From positions 2,480,001 to 2,544,000 of the forward strand of contig NZ_OZ245846.1 of assembly GCF_965228935.1 (NCBI RefSeq): 64,000 nt of DNA. The letters run 5' to 3'. The stretch is from Ulvibacterium sp965228935 (lineage in GTDB: Bacteria > Bacteroidota > Bacteroidia > Flavobacteriales > Flavobacteriaceae). A program made the position numbers and the translations under genes. The stretch's first letter is position 1. Every line of letters starts with the position of its first letter. The notes under the pieces were generated by a model. The model was given only the letters and a program-made list of their open reading frames with translations. It was not told the origin of the DNA and did not search any database. Below, piece after piece: positions 17,067-24,659 of the stretch.

Positions 17067-18179
17067 TCATTGCTGTGCCTCGATTTTTGTTTTGAAGGCA
17101 TACAAGGCAAATGAGCCTAGCCAATGTTGTCCTGCATAATCTCCATCCGTGATTTTGGAAAGGGAATACTCCAAATGTTCGTTGGCCAAATTATAGGCAT
17201 TAATATTGTCCTTCAAGGGGTAGAGACACCAAGCCCTTGAGAAATTCACGCCATCCAAATGAACCAGATGACCATCGGAACGATCTTTTACTTGCCCAGG
17301 AGGTAACGATAATTTTTGATCGAATAAAGCAGGTAAAAAGGCTTTGGACCAGGTTTTAAATTCTTCCTCGGAGAGCACTTTGCGCATAATGTCAATTTCC
17401 TGCAAACAAGGGGAGAGAAAATCATGTCCGCTGGGTTCCCAATCAATCGGGCAATCTTTGTCATTGCTATAGAATCGAATCGCGGCTTTCTTTATTGCGT
17501 TGGCCAAATCGTTGTTTCCAACGGTTTGTGCATAGTCATAGGCAAAACTAATCCCAAAGGCGGTATTGGTGTGCGTACCTACGCGAATAGGGTACACTAA
17601 TTTTGGAAGATACTCCATGTAGGCGTTTGAAATATAAGCTGTTAACGGTTTTAGGTTATGGTACCACTTTTGGGCCAAGGGATTGTCCCAAGTGAACAGC
17701 TCCTCTTGAAGTTTGAGTAACCAAGCCCAGCCATATAATCTTTCGAAAGACTTACTTTCCCGATTCAATGAAAAATAGGCCACTTCTTTCTCGATATTTT
17801 GGGCGGTAAGATTTTCATCAAGCATCCGGATCGCTTCGTCTTTTTTGGCCAAGTCCGGGAAGGTTTTTAACAAATAGACCAATGACCAATGGCCATGTAC
17901 CGCGGAATGCCAGTCAAAGCAGCCGTAGAAAGCGGGATGGTGATCTACAGGCATGGCCAAATCACTTTCCTTGGCGACTACCAATCCCGATTTGTAGGGA
18001 AGTGGATTTTGAATACAGCCAAGCGGTAATTCCGTAAGCCGGTTGGCCTCTTTGATGTCCAATTCTATTGTTTTGGTGTTCTTGGTTGGTGGTGTTGAAG
18101 CGGTTTCTTTTTTTATTTCAACCACACATGAACCTAATAAAATACCTATGCTAATAAAAAAGGGAAATCTATGCTTCAT
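17067..18179 (-). CDS. DUF2891 family lipoprotein
   Basis: Predicted lipoprotein of 370 residues; lipobox LLGSC with Cys18. The body is alpha-helical with the motifs expected for DUF2891: HPAFYGCFDWHSAVHGHW near residue 85, FERLYGWAWLLKL near 145, THTNTAFG near 207 and GVNFSRAWC near 320. The repeated paired helices suggest an alpha/alpha-toroid fold. The aromatic and histidine-rich motifs look like an enzyme or carbohydrate-binding cleft, but no activity is established. It forms a one-gene unit between palindromes D and E. Confidence 0.8.
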   Translation of the reverse strand: MKHRFPFFISIGILLGSCVVEIKKETASTPPTKNTKTIELDIKEANRLTELPLGCIQNPLPYKSGLVVAKESDLAMPVDHHPAFYGCFDWHSAVHGHWSLVYLLKTFPDLAKKDEAIRMLDENLTAQNIEKEVAYFSLNRESKSFERLYGWAWLLKLQEELFTWDNPLAQKWYHNLKPLTAYISNAYMEYLPKLVYPIRVGTHTNTAFGISFAYDYAQTVGNNDLANAIKKAAIRFYSNDKDCPIDWEPSGHDFLSPCLQEIDIMRKVLSEEEFKTWSKAFLPALFDQKLSLPPGQVKDRSDGHLVHLDGVNFSRAWCLYPLKDNINAYNLANEHLEYSLSKITDGDYAGQHWLGSFALYAFKTKIEAQQ

Positions 18180-18264
18180 TGTTTTGTAGGTCGATTGTTT
18201 TTAAAGATTATATTTTTCCTTACTATTATTTAATCCTTTATCCGTTTTTCCTATCAGAGCGTAA

Positions 18265-18370
18265 TGAACCGGTGGCTAAAGGTCTCGGTATGATTCCTGC
18301 CTCCCGATAGCAATCGCGGTAATTAAAGTTAGCAAGAAAACCGCAACCTGCCCGCCTACCTGCCAAGGGC
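18265..18370. repeat. Cassette-boundary element E (degenerate)
   Basis: Only part of the element is recognisable. GGTCTCGGTATGATTCCTG followed by CCTCCCGA (18281-18306) matches the same segment of elements A and B (CTCGAC...GATTT...CCTCCCGA). The opposite arm is poorly conserved, although TGCCAAGGGC at 18361-18370 could be its remnant. It lies in the gap between the DUF2891 and DUF4386 genes, in the position expected for an array. Confidence 0.4.
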
Positions 18371-18431
18371 ATCGATACTTTTAGGTCATATCTGGAATTT
18401 ATCTTTGGTTGAGTTCCATTTTTGGAGTGAA

Positions 18432-19112
18432 TTAATCGTCCAACACTTTTACCCTCCAACCCTTGATAAGCAGCCAAAACATAAATAGTAACTCACCAAA
18501 AAAGGTAACCATAATATAGTCCATTTTAAGCATGGGAAAAAAGAAAGCCCTTAAGGTATCCAATAAATAGCCTGTCCCGGCTATAATTAAAAGAATTCCA
18601 AAAACTTTGGGTATATAAGAGGCCTCATACACCAAAACGCCCAGCAAAATCAGGTACATGCCAAAAAAGACGAAAGCAAAACTCCATTGAAGATGGAAGT
18701 TTTTTACACAAAGTAAAACTTCGGAATGAAGTACGCTGTCAAATGCAGTGAGATAATCTAATTTTTGGGTCAGGTTTAGCACACTTACCAGATTTAATAA
18801 CGCTGCCAAAGTGATTACTGAAAATACAATACGGAAAAGACCAGTTAGCAGGGAAAGATTTTTATTTACTGGCTTCAGAAATAGGTATAAGGACCATGCC
18901 ACCAACACATCGCAAATCAAGGTAATCAGATGAAGAAATATTCCTAAAGTAAATAATGATCCATTTTCTGTTATGTTGTTGAAAGTAATCTTGGCATTTC
19001 CATAATCCACAAGTTTGGGAAAAATAACGAATTCCGCTATCGGCACGGTAAGCACCATGATAAGAATTCCAATTCCCGAGATTAATCCTGCTTTTTGAAC
19101 TTCACTTTTCAT
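18432..19112 (-). CDS. DUF4386 family membrane protein
   Basis: Polytopic inner-membrane protein of 226 residues with about six hydrophobic segments (first at residues 8-26, then around 56-80, 90-115, 140-163, 168-190 and 200-218). The overall layout and the GLISGIGILIMVLTVPIAEF start fit DUF4386, a family of unknown function often encoded next to regulators in Bacteroidota. No catalytic motif is evident. It stands alone between elements E and F. Confidence 0.75.
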   Translation of the reverse strand: MKSEVQKAGLISGIGILIMVLTVPIAEFVIFPKLVDYGNAKITFNNITENGSLFTLGIFLHLITLICDVLVAWSLYLFLKPVNKNLSLLTGLFRIVFSVITLAALLNLVSVLNLTQKLDYLTAFDSVLHSEVLLCVKNFHLQWSFAFVFFGMYLILLGVLVYEASYIPKVFGILLIIAGTGYLLDTLRAFFFPMLKMDYIMVTFFGELLFMFWLLIKGWRVKVLDD

Positions 19113-19204
19113 AATTCAGATCTTTTGCGCACTTTCCTATGGTAAAGACGAAAAAATAGTCAAAATAGTTGCCAGAACCCTTTGAAAATTATGAATTCCT
19201 TAAA

Positions 19205-19295
19205 TTATTGCCAATGGTCCAATTACAGTTTCTTTACGGAAAGGTACACGGTATCTTTCCGCCGTACTGAACTATAGCCGCTGCGGCTAATAGTT
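19205..19295. repeat. Cassette-boundary palindrome F
   Basis: Two hairpins in tandem. CGGAAAGGTAC/GGTATCTTTCCG covers 19237-19261, and AACTATAGCCGC/GCGGCTAATAGTT covers 19270-19295. To the left, TTATTGCCAATGG (19205-19217) resembles the right-hand arm of other elements when read on the minus strand (CCATTGGCAATAA). The second hairpin contains the GGCTAT/ATAGCC arms shared by elements A-C and I. It also lies directly after the stop of the 164-residue gene and could act as a terminator. Confidence 0.5.
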
Positions 19296-19297
19296 TT

Positions 19298-19792
19298 TTA
19301 GAATTTTGATTCAATATACTTTTTAAGATTTTCCTTATTCTGCTGTTTTTTGAGTTTTTCCATATCCGAATTCCTACCAAGTCCAGATTTATTCTTCTCA
19401 TAAAATTCAATTGCATTCTCAGCTCCTGCTACGGCACATGCTACTTTATTTTTCGAATAATTATTTTCTAAACTATACTTGGTCCAACCACTCATAAAAG
19501 ACATTAAGCAATCGGCACAATCCAAGGGTACGATTCCAGAAACCAATTCTATTGAAACAGTCGGACTTCCACTCATCCATTTCATTAAAAAGGCATTGAT
19601 TTCTTTTCGTTTTTTGGGATATTCAGAAATTGGTGTTTCTAACAACCAATCAGTAGAATTCAGAACCAATTGTTCCGTTTTTTGGTAATCGTCAGCATTT
19701 TCAAGTTTTAAATCATTCGGGATTTCAACTTGTTGGGATAGTAAGCTTGTACTTACCAATTGGAAAAAAATAAGAACTTTAATGGTATGCAT
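19298..19792 (-). CDS. Small secreted protein of unknown function, end of phospholipid operon
   Basis: Exported protein of 164 residues with a signal peptide (MHTIKVLIFFQLVSTSLLSQ, cleavage near residue 20). A CADC pair lies near residue 92 within a conserved-looking DCADCLMSFMSGW segment, and the C-terminus is lysine-rich. I do not recognise a family. It overlaps the upstream acyltransferase gene by 14 bp, so it belongs to the same operon and probably works in the envelope on or with the lipid product. Confidence 0.7.
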   Translation of the reverse strand: MHTIKVLIFFQLVSTSLLSQQVEIPNDLKLENADDYQKTEQLVLNSTDWLLETPISEYPKKRKEINAFLMKWMSGSPTVSIELVSGIVPLDCADCLMSFMSGWTKYSLENNYSKNKVACAVAGAENAIEFYEKNKSGLGRNSDMEKLKKQQNKENLKKYIESKF

Positions 19793-20423
19793 TGTTTTTC
19801 TTTTTTAATTCTATAAAATCGTTTTCAATTTGTTTTAATATCCCATCAACTTCAGTCGTTTTAATTTTCGCCAGTTGTCCATATATCAGTGTAGCACTTG
19901 TAGGGACAATCAGATTATCGCCCTTTGGCATTGCTTTTCCCATACCTGTCATGTATGCAGGTACATACTTAATGTCAGGCCGTTGTGAAAGAACAAGTCC
20001 TATGCCCGGTTTTAATGGCTGTTCCTTTTCTGGTTCCCCTCTTGTTCCCTCGGGAAAAAGTATCAAAGAAGAACCATTTTCCAAAGCTCTTACCATTTTA
20101 TTGATAGGGTCATTATCCGGATTTTCTTTATCCCGTTTTCTTGGAATTAGCAATGAATTGATAAAAAAATTACTGAATTTCTCTTGAAGTTTTGTCTTGC
20201 CAAAGTGATCTTGGGCAGCTACCGGTTTTATTTTGTGAATTAATTGTCTTGGCACAGAAGCCATTAAGCTCATAGTGTCCAAATGACTATTGTGGTTTGC
20301 AACGATAATAAACTGTTCCTCATTTAGCAGAAACTTTGAATCACCAAATTTTACTCCAACGATTAATTTTAGAAAACCACGAATGAAAATGCTATATATT
20401 AATTGAAGTATCAACTTTTGCAT
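19779..20423 (-). CDS. 1-acyl-glycerol-3-phosphate acyltransferase-like (PlsC family)
   Basis: Membrane-associated acyltransferase of 214 residues. The catalytic motif HNSHLD (H44-x4-D49) and the acyl-acceptor motif EGTR (125-128) are both intact. It presumably makes or remodels phosphatidic acid or a related acceptor. The start immediately follows the stop of the CdsA-like gene, and the 3' end overlaps the next gene by 14 bp, so the three enzymes are co-translated. It is an accessory copy in all likelihood, since it is embedded in the cassette region rather than beside core lipid genes. Confidence 0.88.
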   Translation of the reverse strand: MQKLILQLIYSIFIRGFLKLIVGVKFGDSKFLLNEEQFIIVANHNSHLDTMSLMASVPRQLIHKIKPVAAQDHFGKTKLQEKFSNFFINSLLIPRKRDKENPDNDPINKMVRALENGSSLILFPEGTRGEPEKEQPLKPGIGLVLSQRPDIKYVPAYMTGMGKAMPKGDNLIVPTSATLIYGQLAKIKTTEVDGILKQIENDFIELKKKNNAYH

Positions 20424-21377
20424 TTAGTAAGCGATATAGTAAACAAGATGAAAAAAAGTCGGTGCTGTGTAAGCTAATGAATCTATACGGTCTAACACTC
20501 CACCATGTCCAGGAATTATTGAGCTAGTGTCTTTTACACCAATGTCTCGCTTTATAGATGACATTACGATGTCTCCAATGAAACCAGCAAGAGCAACCAT
20601 GAAACTGACAAATAATACCTGATAAGTATTAAGTGGTGTTAGGAAAGCAAGTAAGAAACCAATTCCAGTTGTACAAATTAATCCACCGATTAAACCTTCC
20701 CAAGTTTTGTTTGGACTTACTTTGGGAATGACCTTGTATTTTCCAAACAGCTTACCCCAGGTGAATTGCATAACATCATTTATTTCAGTCAGGAAAACCA
20801 GAAACAATAATAATCCCCTACCTCCTGCATTAAAACCTTCGATGTCGGGTAGTGAAAGCAAATAAGCCATGTGGCTTAGTCCGAAAACGGTGAGCATAAG
20901 TGTCCATTGAAGTAAAGACATGGATTTGGTAATGCCCGATGTGTCTCCTTTTAGAACAAGTCGAAGTGGAAGTAGAAGAAACATTACCACTGGAATGAAG
21001 ATGATGAATGCTCCGTACCAACCAATATATGCTAAGTAGTATTGAACTGGAATAGAAACAAAAGCCCAAAAAATTGCCCTTCTGTCAGATTGTCTAAACC
21101 CAAGTAATGAATATAGCTCACGGAAGGCAACGAATGATAAAAACGCTATTGCGATATAAGATATGTTGGTGTTAAAAATAGTCGCTCCGATAAAGATTGA
21201 TGCCATAACCCACCATGATTTTGTCCGAGCTTTTAATTCTTGCAGCTTGGCATTGGGATTTATCTTACCAATAACATAAAACAAGAGTGATGCAAAAGTC
21301 AAAATTCCGAAAATCAAGGCTACTACAATGAGTAGGTCGTTGTTGTCAAGAAACTTTAAGTGGAATATATCTTTCAT
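20424..21377 (-). CDS. Phosphatidate cytidylyltransferase (CdsA/YnbB-like)
   Basis: Polytopic membrane enzyme of 317 residues making CDP-diacylglycerol from phosphatidic acid and CTP. The complete CDP-diglyceride synthetase signature is present near the C-terminus: SSIKRDIGVKD, then SSIIPGHGGVLDRIDS. About eight hydrophobic segments precede it. It overlaps the CDP-alcohol phosphatidyltransferase gene by 4 bp and abuts the acyltransferase gene. The pairing of a CdsA-type and a PgsA-type gene resembles ynbB-ynbA of E. coli, whose product is not firmly known. Confidence 0.9.
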   Translation of the reverse strand: MKDIFHLKFLDNNDLLIVVALIFGILTFASLLFYVIGKINPNAKLQELKARTKSWWVMASIFIGATIFNTNISYIAIAFLSFVAFRELYSLLGFRQSDRRAIFWAFVSIPVQYYLAYIGWYGAFIIFIPVVMFLLLPLRLVLKGDTSGITKSMSLLQWTLMLTVFGLSHMAYLLSLPDIEGFNAGGRGLLLFLVFLTEINDVMQFTWGKLFGKYKVIPKVSPNKTWEGLIGGLICTTGIGFLLAFLTPLNTYQVLFVSFMVALAGFIGDIVMSSIKRDIGVKDTSSIIPGHGGVLDRIDSLAYTAPTFFHLVYYIAY

Positions 21378-21976
21378 GCTGCTTTCAACGCTTTGTTAAT
21401 CCGTATGGCTGTGCTAATAGTAAGCAATAAAATAATTGCTGAGAAAATCCATACGGAATAGGCCTTAAAGTCAATAGCTAAAAGCGAAAGGATGCCGTAA
21501 AGCCCCATAGCAAAAGCTCTGTCGCTTTTTCCCATTGGCCCATCGTATCTGCGTTCTCCTGAAATTATTTTTCCAAGAAGTCCGGCAAACTCATTGATAA
21601 TGCTTAAGCTTATAAAAGCCACAATTACATAAGTGATGTGTCTTTCAAAGAATAGTAAAGGGAAGAAGATAAAAAGGTCAGAAATGATATCACCAAGTTC
21701 ATTTAACAGTTCACCTTTTTTAGTCTGTTGATTGTAAGTTCTTGCCATCATACCGTCAAGGGCATTCAATGCCATTCTAATTAACAATCCAATGGGTAGA
21801 GCGAGGAATAGTAGTGTGTATGTTTCTGCATACCAAAAAGCAATGCCAATAAGTAACGACAAAATGATAGAAGACCATGTTATCTGGTTTGCAGTCACTC
21901 CCATTTTATGAAGTATTTTCAGAATTGGTGTTAGGAGTTTCTGAAAAGCAGGTTTTATTTTATATATCGATATCAT
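21374..21976 (-). CDS. CDP-alcohol phosphatidyltransferase (YnbA-like)
   Basis: Membrane enzyme of 200 residues that would displace CMP from CDP-diacylglycerol with an alcohol. The CDP-OH motif is visible as N71-x2-D74-G75-x2-A78-R79-x8-G88-x3-N92-x3-D96. Compared with the canonical D-x2-DG-x2-AR-x8-G-x3-D-x3-D, the first and third aspartates are asparagine. From memory of the YnbA-type subfamily this may be a subfamily feature rather than a defect, but the acceptor alcohol is unknown. It is the first gene of the four-gene unit and overlaps cdsA-like by 4 bp. Confidence 0.85.
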   Translation of the reverse strand: MISIYKIKPAFQKLLTPILKILHKMGVTANQITWSSIILSLLIGIAFWYAETYTLLFLALPIGLLIRMALNALDGMMARTYNQQTKKGELLNELGDIISDLFIFFPLLFFERHITYVIVAFISLSIINEFAGLLGKIISGERRYDGPMGKSDRAFAMGLYGILSLLAIDFKAYSVWIFSAIILLLTISTAIRINKALKAA

Positions 21977-21986
21977 TTTTCAAATT

Positions 21987-22325
21987 CTGACTAACGGTTA
22001 AATTTAGTACAATTTTCCTATACGAAATTTGATGCGTTAGCTTAAGAAATTGACAGAGTTTCTTTATATGGGGAATTACCGTCAATGGTTTCGTATAACC
22101 GTCAGTTACGGGTTAATATGCGTTAATTTTCGGTTTGGCACTGACTTTAGCAATTCCGACCGCGCCCGAACGTGCTGTTCGGTACGGGCGGGGTGGATTC
22201 TAGCCTGTGCTGAGCTTGTCAAAGCATAGTCGAATCCGCCGACCGAGCAAAGCGACCGATGACCGATGAACACCAAAAATTAAATAGTATACCGTGAATA
22301 AATTGCGGTTATACTTTGTTACCTG
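21987..22325. repeat. Cassette-boundary region G (composite palindromes)
   Basis: This 365-bp intergenic gap has no gene. It holds nested inverted repeats: CTGACTAACGGTTA (21987-22000) against TAACCGTCAG (22096-22105); TATACGAAA (22019-22027) against TTTCGTATA (22089-22097); and GTATAACCG (22093-22101) against CGGTTATAC (22306-22314). Between the last pair are CCGAACGTGCTGTTCGG and the segment GCTGAGCTTGTCAAAGC, a hairpin type often seen between genes in flavobacteria. It looks like two boundary elements joined, perhaps the relic of a lost cassette. Confidence 0.5.
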
Positions 22326-22341
22326 CTGGCTTTTTTTTATT

Positions 22342-22653
22342 TTATTCTATTATTTCAGGGTCTTTCTCCTCGTTGGGTTTTATGCTCAATTTAATTCCGA
22401 TAATTATTATTTGAATAACTCCAATTATCCAATAAGTAGGAAATCTTAAAAATGTATAGGCTACAGTAAAACTATCCATCCATTCCCCAACCATTTGCAA
22501 TTCAATTATCATCGAAATAAATGGAAGAAAAAAGCCGAACATTAGTCCGCCTAAAATGCAACCTGCTTTTTTCTCAATATTCGTCTTCCAATATTTTATA
22601 TTGAGGATGATTAAAATTCCAATAACCGCATAGTCAAAATAACCTATTAGCAT
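22342..22653 (-). CDS. Small membrane protein of unknown function
   Basis: Protein of 103 residues with three hydrophobic segments (about residues 5-20, 30-50 and 72-90) and a charged C-terminus (KPNEEKDPEIIE). No family recognised. Its start lies 3 bp after the stop of the next upstream gene (22657-23037), so the two form a unit between elements G and H. Base composition is visibly more A/T-rich than in the dcw cluster. Confidence 0.65.
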   Translation of the reverse strand: MLIGYFDYAVIGILIILNIKYWKTNIEKKAGCILGGLMFGFFLPFISMIIELQMVGEWMDSFTVAYTFLRFPTYWIIGVIQIIIIGIKLSIKPNEEKDPEIIE

Positions 22654-22656
22654 TTA

Positions 22657-23037
22657 TTACTCTATTCTTATTTCAACGATTTTGTTTTTTAAATCAATCT
22701 CAATCCATTCGGCCTGAGATTCTGAATTAGGAATACATTCTGTCAAATCCATTCCTTTTGCATATTTACTTAATGCTTTTTTCCCAAAATGAACGATCGC
22801 TTTGAATTCAGTTTGTCCAGTTTTTCCAATCCAAGCTTTTGTTTCTATTTTCCGTTTATCATTCACGTATTTTTTAGTCAACTGGTTTTCACTTGTTGAC
22901 CAAGAAACTCCGTCGCACCAAAATCCTTTTAATTTAGGGTCATTTGATTTTTCGAATTCGTGACAAATTCGATATTCTAGTTGATTACAGAATTCCTCGT
23001 TAAATGGCGTTTTGATATTTTCTTCGGCGTTTTTCAT
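22657..23037 (-). CDS. Small soluble protein of unknown function
   Basis: Acidic soluble protein of 126 residues with no signal peptide or membrane segment. It contains FWCDGVSWS and the KIETKAWIGKTGQTEFKAIVHFG strand pair, then a polar tail rich in E and I. Not recognised. It is the first gene of a two-gene unit with the small membrane protein downstream, which suggests a soluble/membrane partnership; an immunity or effector role would be a guess. Confidence 0.65.
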   Translation of the reverse strand: MKNAEENIKTPFNEEFCNQLEYRICHEFEKSNDPKLKGFWCDGVSWSTSENQLTKKYVNDKRKIETKAWIGKTGQTEFKAIVHFGKKALSKYAKGMDLTECIPNSESQAEWIEIDLKNKIVEIRIE

Positions 23038-23047
23038 TTCAGCTTGC

Positions 23048-23120
23048 AGGTAACGTTCCGCCTAAAAAGCGTAGAAACGGTTTGGTTGGTTAGGTCTATG
23101 ATTTTTAGCCATTGTTGGCA
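23048..23120. repeat. Cassette-boundary palindrome H (attC-like)
   Basis: Outer boxes AGGTAAC (23048-23054) and GTTGGCA (23114-23120); inner arms GCCTAAAA and TTTTTAGCCA. The stop of the 126-residue gene starting at 23485 lies inside the right arm, whose minus-strand reading GCCAACAATGGCTAA encodes its last residues. Confidence 0.55.
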
Positions 23121-23485
23121 GCCGTATTTTTTATTTTTTCTAACGTCTCAATTGCCGCTCGATTGACAACTTCCCATTCCTTTGTTTTCACAAAGTCATC
23201 AATGTATGGTAAATTGTTCGTCATCTTGTCACTTATATGGTTGAACGTTTTGTCAAAGTCAGCAAGTATTTCTCTTTCTTTTTTATCAAACGCCATTTTG
23301 AATTGAGTCGATTCGGGATGATAGAAGTCATCTGCCCATTGACAGAACAGTTCAGCTGAAACCTGGGTAATCGGGACATTTTTTTGATATTCTAATTGCT
23401 CTTCTTTCGAAGACCACAAGTCCAAAATACTCATGACGTTTTGCCTTATTCTTTTAGCTAATTCTTTATCGTCTATTTCTATCAT
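23105..23485 (-). CDS. Small protein of unknown function, C-terminus encoded by palindrome H
   Basis: Soluble, helical, charged protein of 126 residues starting MIEIDDKELAKRIRQN. The frame is open another 47 codons upstream, but that extension runs through palindrome I and has no homologous look, so the ATG at 23485 is chosen. No family recognised. The last codons AAC AAT GGC TAA fall in the repeat arm of element H. It is a one-gene unit. Confidence 0.65.
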   Translation of the reverse strand: MIEIDDKELAKRIRQNVMSILDLWSSKEEQLEYQKNVPITQVSAELFCQWADDFYHPESTQFKMAFDKKEREILADFDKTFNHISDKMTNNLPYIDDFVKTKEWEVVNRAAIETLEKIKNTAANNG

Positions 23486-23496
23486 TTTTATATGGC

Positions 23497-23624
23497 TGCC
23501 AACGGTTCGGCTATGATTTCGCCCGGTAGAGGTGAAATCGAACCTTTTGTTTTCTTTTATTCTAAAGTAGGAATTTATTTTAACGGAGAAGTAAGGCAGG
23601 GATGAATTATAGCCAATGTTGGGC
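23497..23624. repeat. Cassette-boundary palindrome I (attC-like)
   Basis: Outer boxes TGCCAAC (23497-23503) and GTTGGGC (23618-23624); the latter fits GTTRRRY. Inner arms TTCGGCTATGATTT and GAATTATAGCCA are inverted copies, and GATTTC/GAAATC form an internal stem at 23515-23539. The stop codon of the nuclease-like gene at 23607 lies in the right arm. This is the best example of the two-box arrangement together with D. Confidence 0.62.
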
Positions 23625-23987
23625 ATAGTTTTTTATTTCAGAGATAAATTCATTTCGAATCATTTTATTTAAATTCGATTTGTAATGATTGGTTGTCAAT
23701 CTGAAGTAACCTGTTTCTTTATCATAATCTACATAGAATTGAATCATTGGGGAACGAAAATCGTCAATATGATTTGAATACTTTCGTAAAATTTCAGAAC
23801 GTGAGTATTTTGTTGCCTTAACATCAATATTAAATTTCCTATTTTTTTCCTTATGAATAGCTATAAAATCGATTCCTCTATCTGATGGCGAGTAATTTTC
23901 GGCTACATCAAATAGTCCTGAATTCAGTAAAAAGACTTTTACAATTTGCTCAGAACGCCATCCCTGAAATTGTTTTTCGTTTCTCAT
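23607..23987 (-). CDS. PD-(D/E)XK nuclease-like protein
   Basis: Soluble protein of 126 residues with the restriction-endonuclease core pattern: E13 in the first helix, GID with D40 at the end of strand two, and D55-V-K57 in strand three (NIDVKATK), i.e. E...D...DxK. This suggests metal-dependent DNA or RNA cleavage; the target is unknown. It overlaps the second nuclease-like gene by 4 bp. Its last residues (YAQHWL) are encoded by the sequence TATGCCCAACATTGGCTA of palindrome I. Confidence 0.68.
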   Translation of the reverse strand: MRNEKQFQGWRSEQIVKVFLLNSGLFDVAENYSPSDRGIDFIAIHKEKNRKFNIDVKATKYSRSEILRKYSNHIDDFRSPMIQFYVDYDKETGYFRLTTNHYKSNLNKMIRNEFISEIKNYAQHWL

Positions 23988-24475
23988 AAATCAAATATTG
24001 ATGCAGTATTATTCTTGTTATTAAAAGTGTTTGTTCCATTCCAAAAGTTCTCAACTTCGTCTCGCAATTGGACAAGGTTATTTTCGTCCAATAAATTGTC
24101 TGTTGGCATGCTCGAAAGTCCATTGGAATAAGTTCCTCTTATCGCTGATATATATGCTTTGGACTTAAATGGATTACTTTCAATATAATCAATACCTATT
24201 AAGTAGCTTGGACCATTAAAATTGGCTAATTTGTTCAATTTACTTTTTGGAATTTTTACTTTTAATTTCTTCTCTCTTGCAGTATACCCAAGGACAGTTG
24301 ATTTAACTTGTATAAAACAATAATTTTTTGGTGAGTTAGTCCCAATAATTTCCGCATAAATATCTATTGAAGGCCATTTTCCAGCTATTAGGACGGTTCT
24401 GAATAAATAACCTTGATGCGTTTTTCGAGAAAGAAAAACTGTCGCCAAATATTCACTTAATTCGCCATCATTCAT
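23984..24475 (-). CDS. PD-(D/E)XK nuclease-like protein (DUF4365-like)
   Basis: Protein of 163 residues with E8 in the first helix, SIDIYAEI carrying D38, and FIQVKST carrying Q56-V-K58. That is the D-(E/Q)xK core of the DUF4365 branch of the PD-(D/E)XK superfamily. A C-terminal helical segment follows. It overlaps the adjacent nuclease-like gene (ATGA), so the two are made together. Two different nuclease-fold proteins in one unit, without a methyltransferase or helicase, suggest a small defence or toxin-like module, but this is inference from fold and context. Confidence 0.68.
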   Translation of the reverse strand: MNDGELSEYLATVFLSRKTHQGYLFRTVLIAGKWPSIDIYAEIIGTNSPKNYCFIQVKSTVLGYTAREKKLKVKIPKSKLNKLANFNGPSYLIGIDYIESNPFKSKAYISAIRGTYSNGLSSMPTDNLLDENNLVQLRDEVENFWNGTNTFNNKNNTASIFDL

Positions 24476-24501
24476 TGAATTTAGGATTTCGTTTAAATTA
24501 T

Positions 24502-24659
24502 GCCCAACGTAGGAGTATAGATCATTACTAATCTATATATCTTTTATATGTGGAACTAAGATAAGAGATCTTGGATCCCTTTGAACTAGGTTCTTGCCAT
24601 GTGGGTATGGATTTCGGCCGTCTAGGCGCGATTAAGGATACACCGTGTTGTGTGCGGCA
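24502..24659. repeat. Cassette-boundary element J (rightmost of the set)
   Basis: Left arm GCCCAACGTAGGAGTATAG (24502-24520) and right arm GGATACACCGTGTTGTGTGC (24637-24656) are imperfect inverted copies, sharing CCAAC/GTTG and GTAT/ATAC. It separates the nuclease-like pair from the DinB gene and starts 26 bp before the former's start codon. Its right box (GTTGTGTGC) departs from the GTTGGGC form of the other elements. Confidence 0.45.

Noticed and set aside
18238..18477. A 79-codon minus-strand frame overlapping element E and the end of the DUF4386 gene
   Set aside because: It runs through the repeat and an annotated gene in another frame and shows no family pattern.
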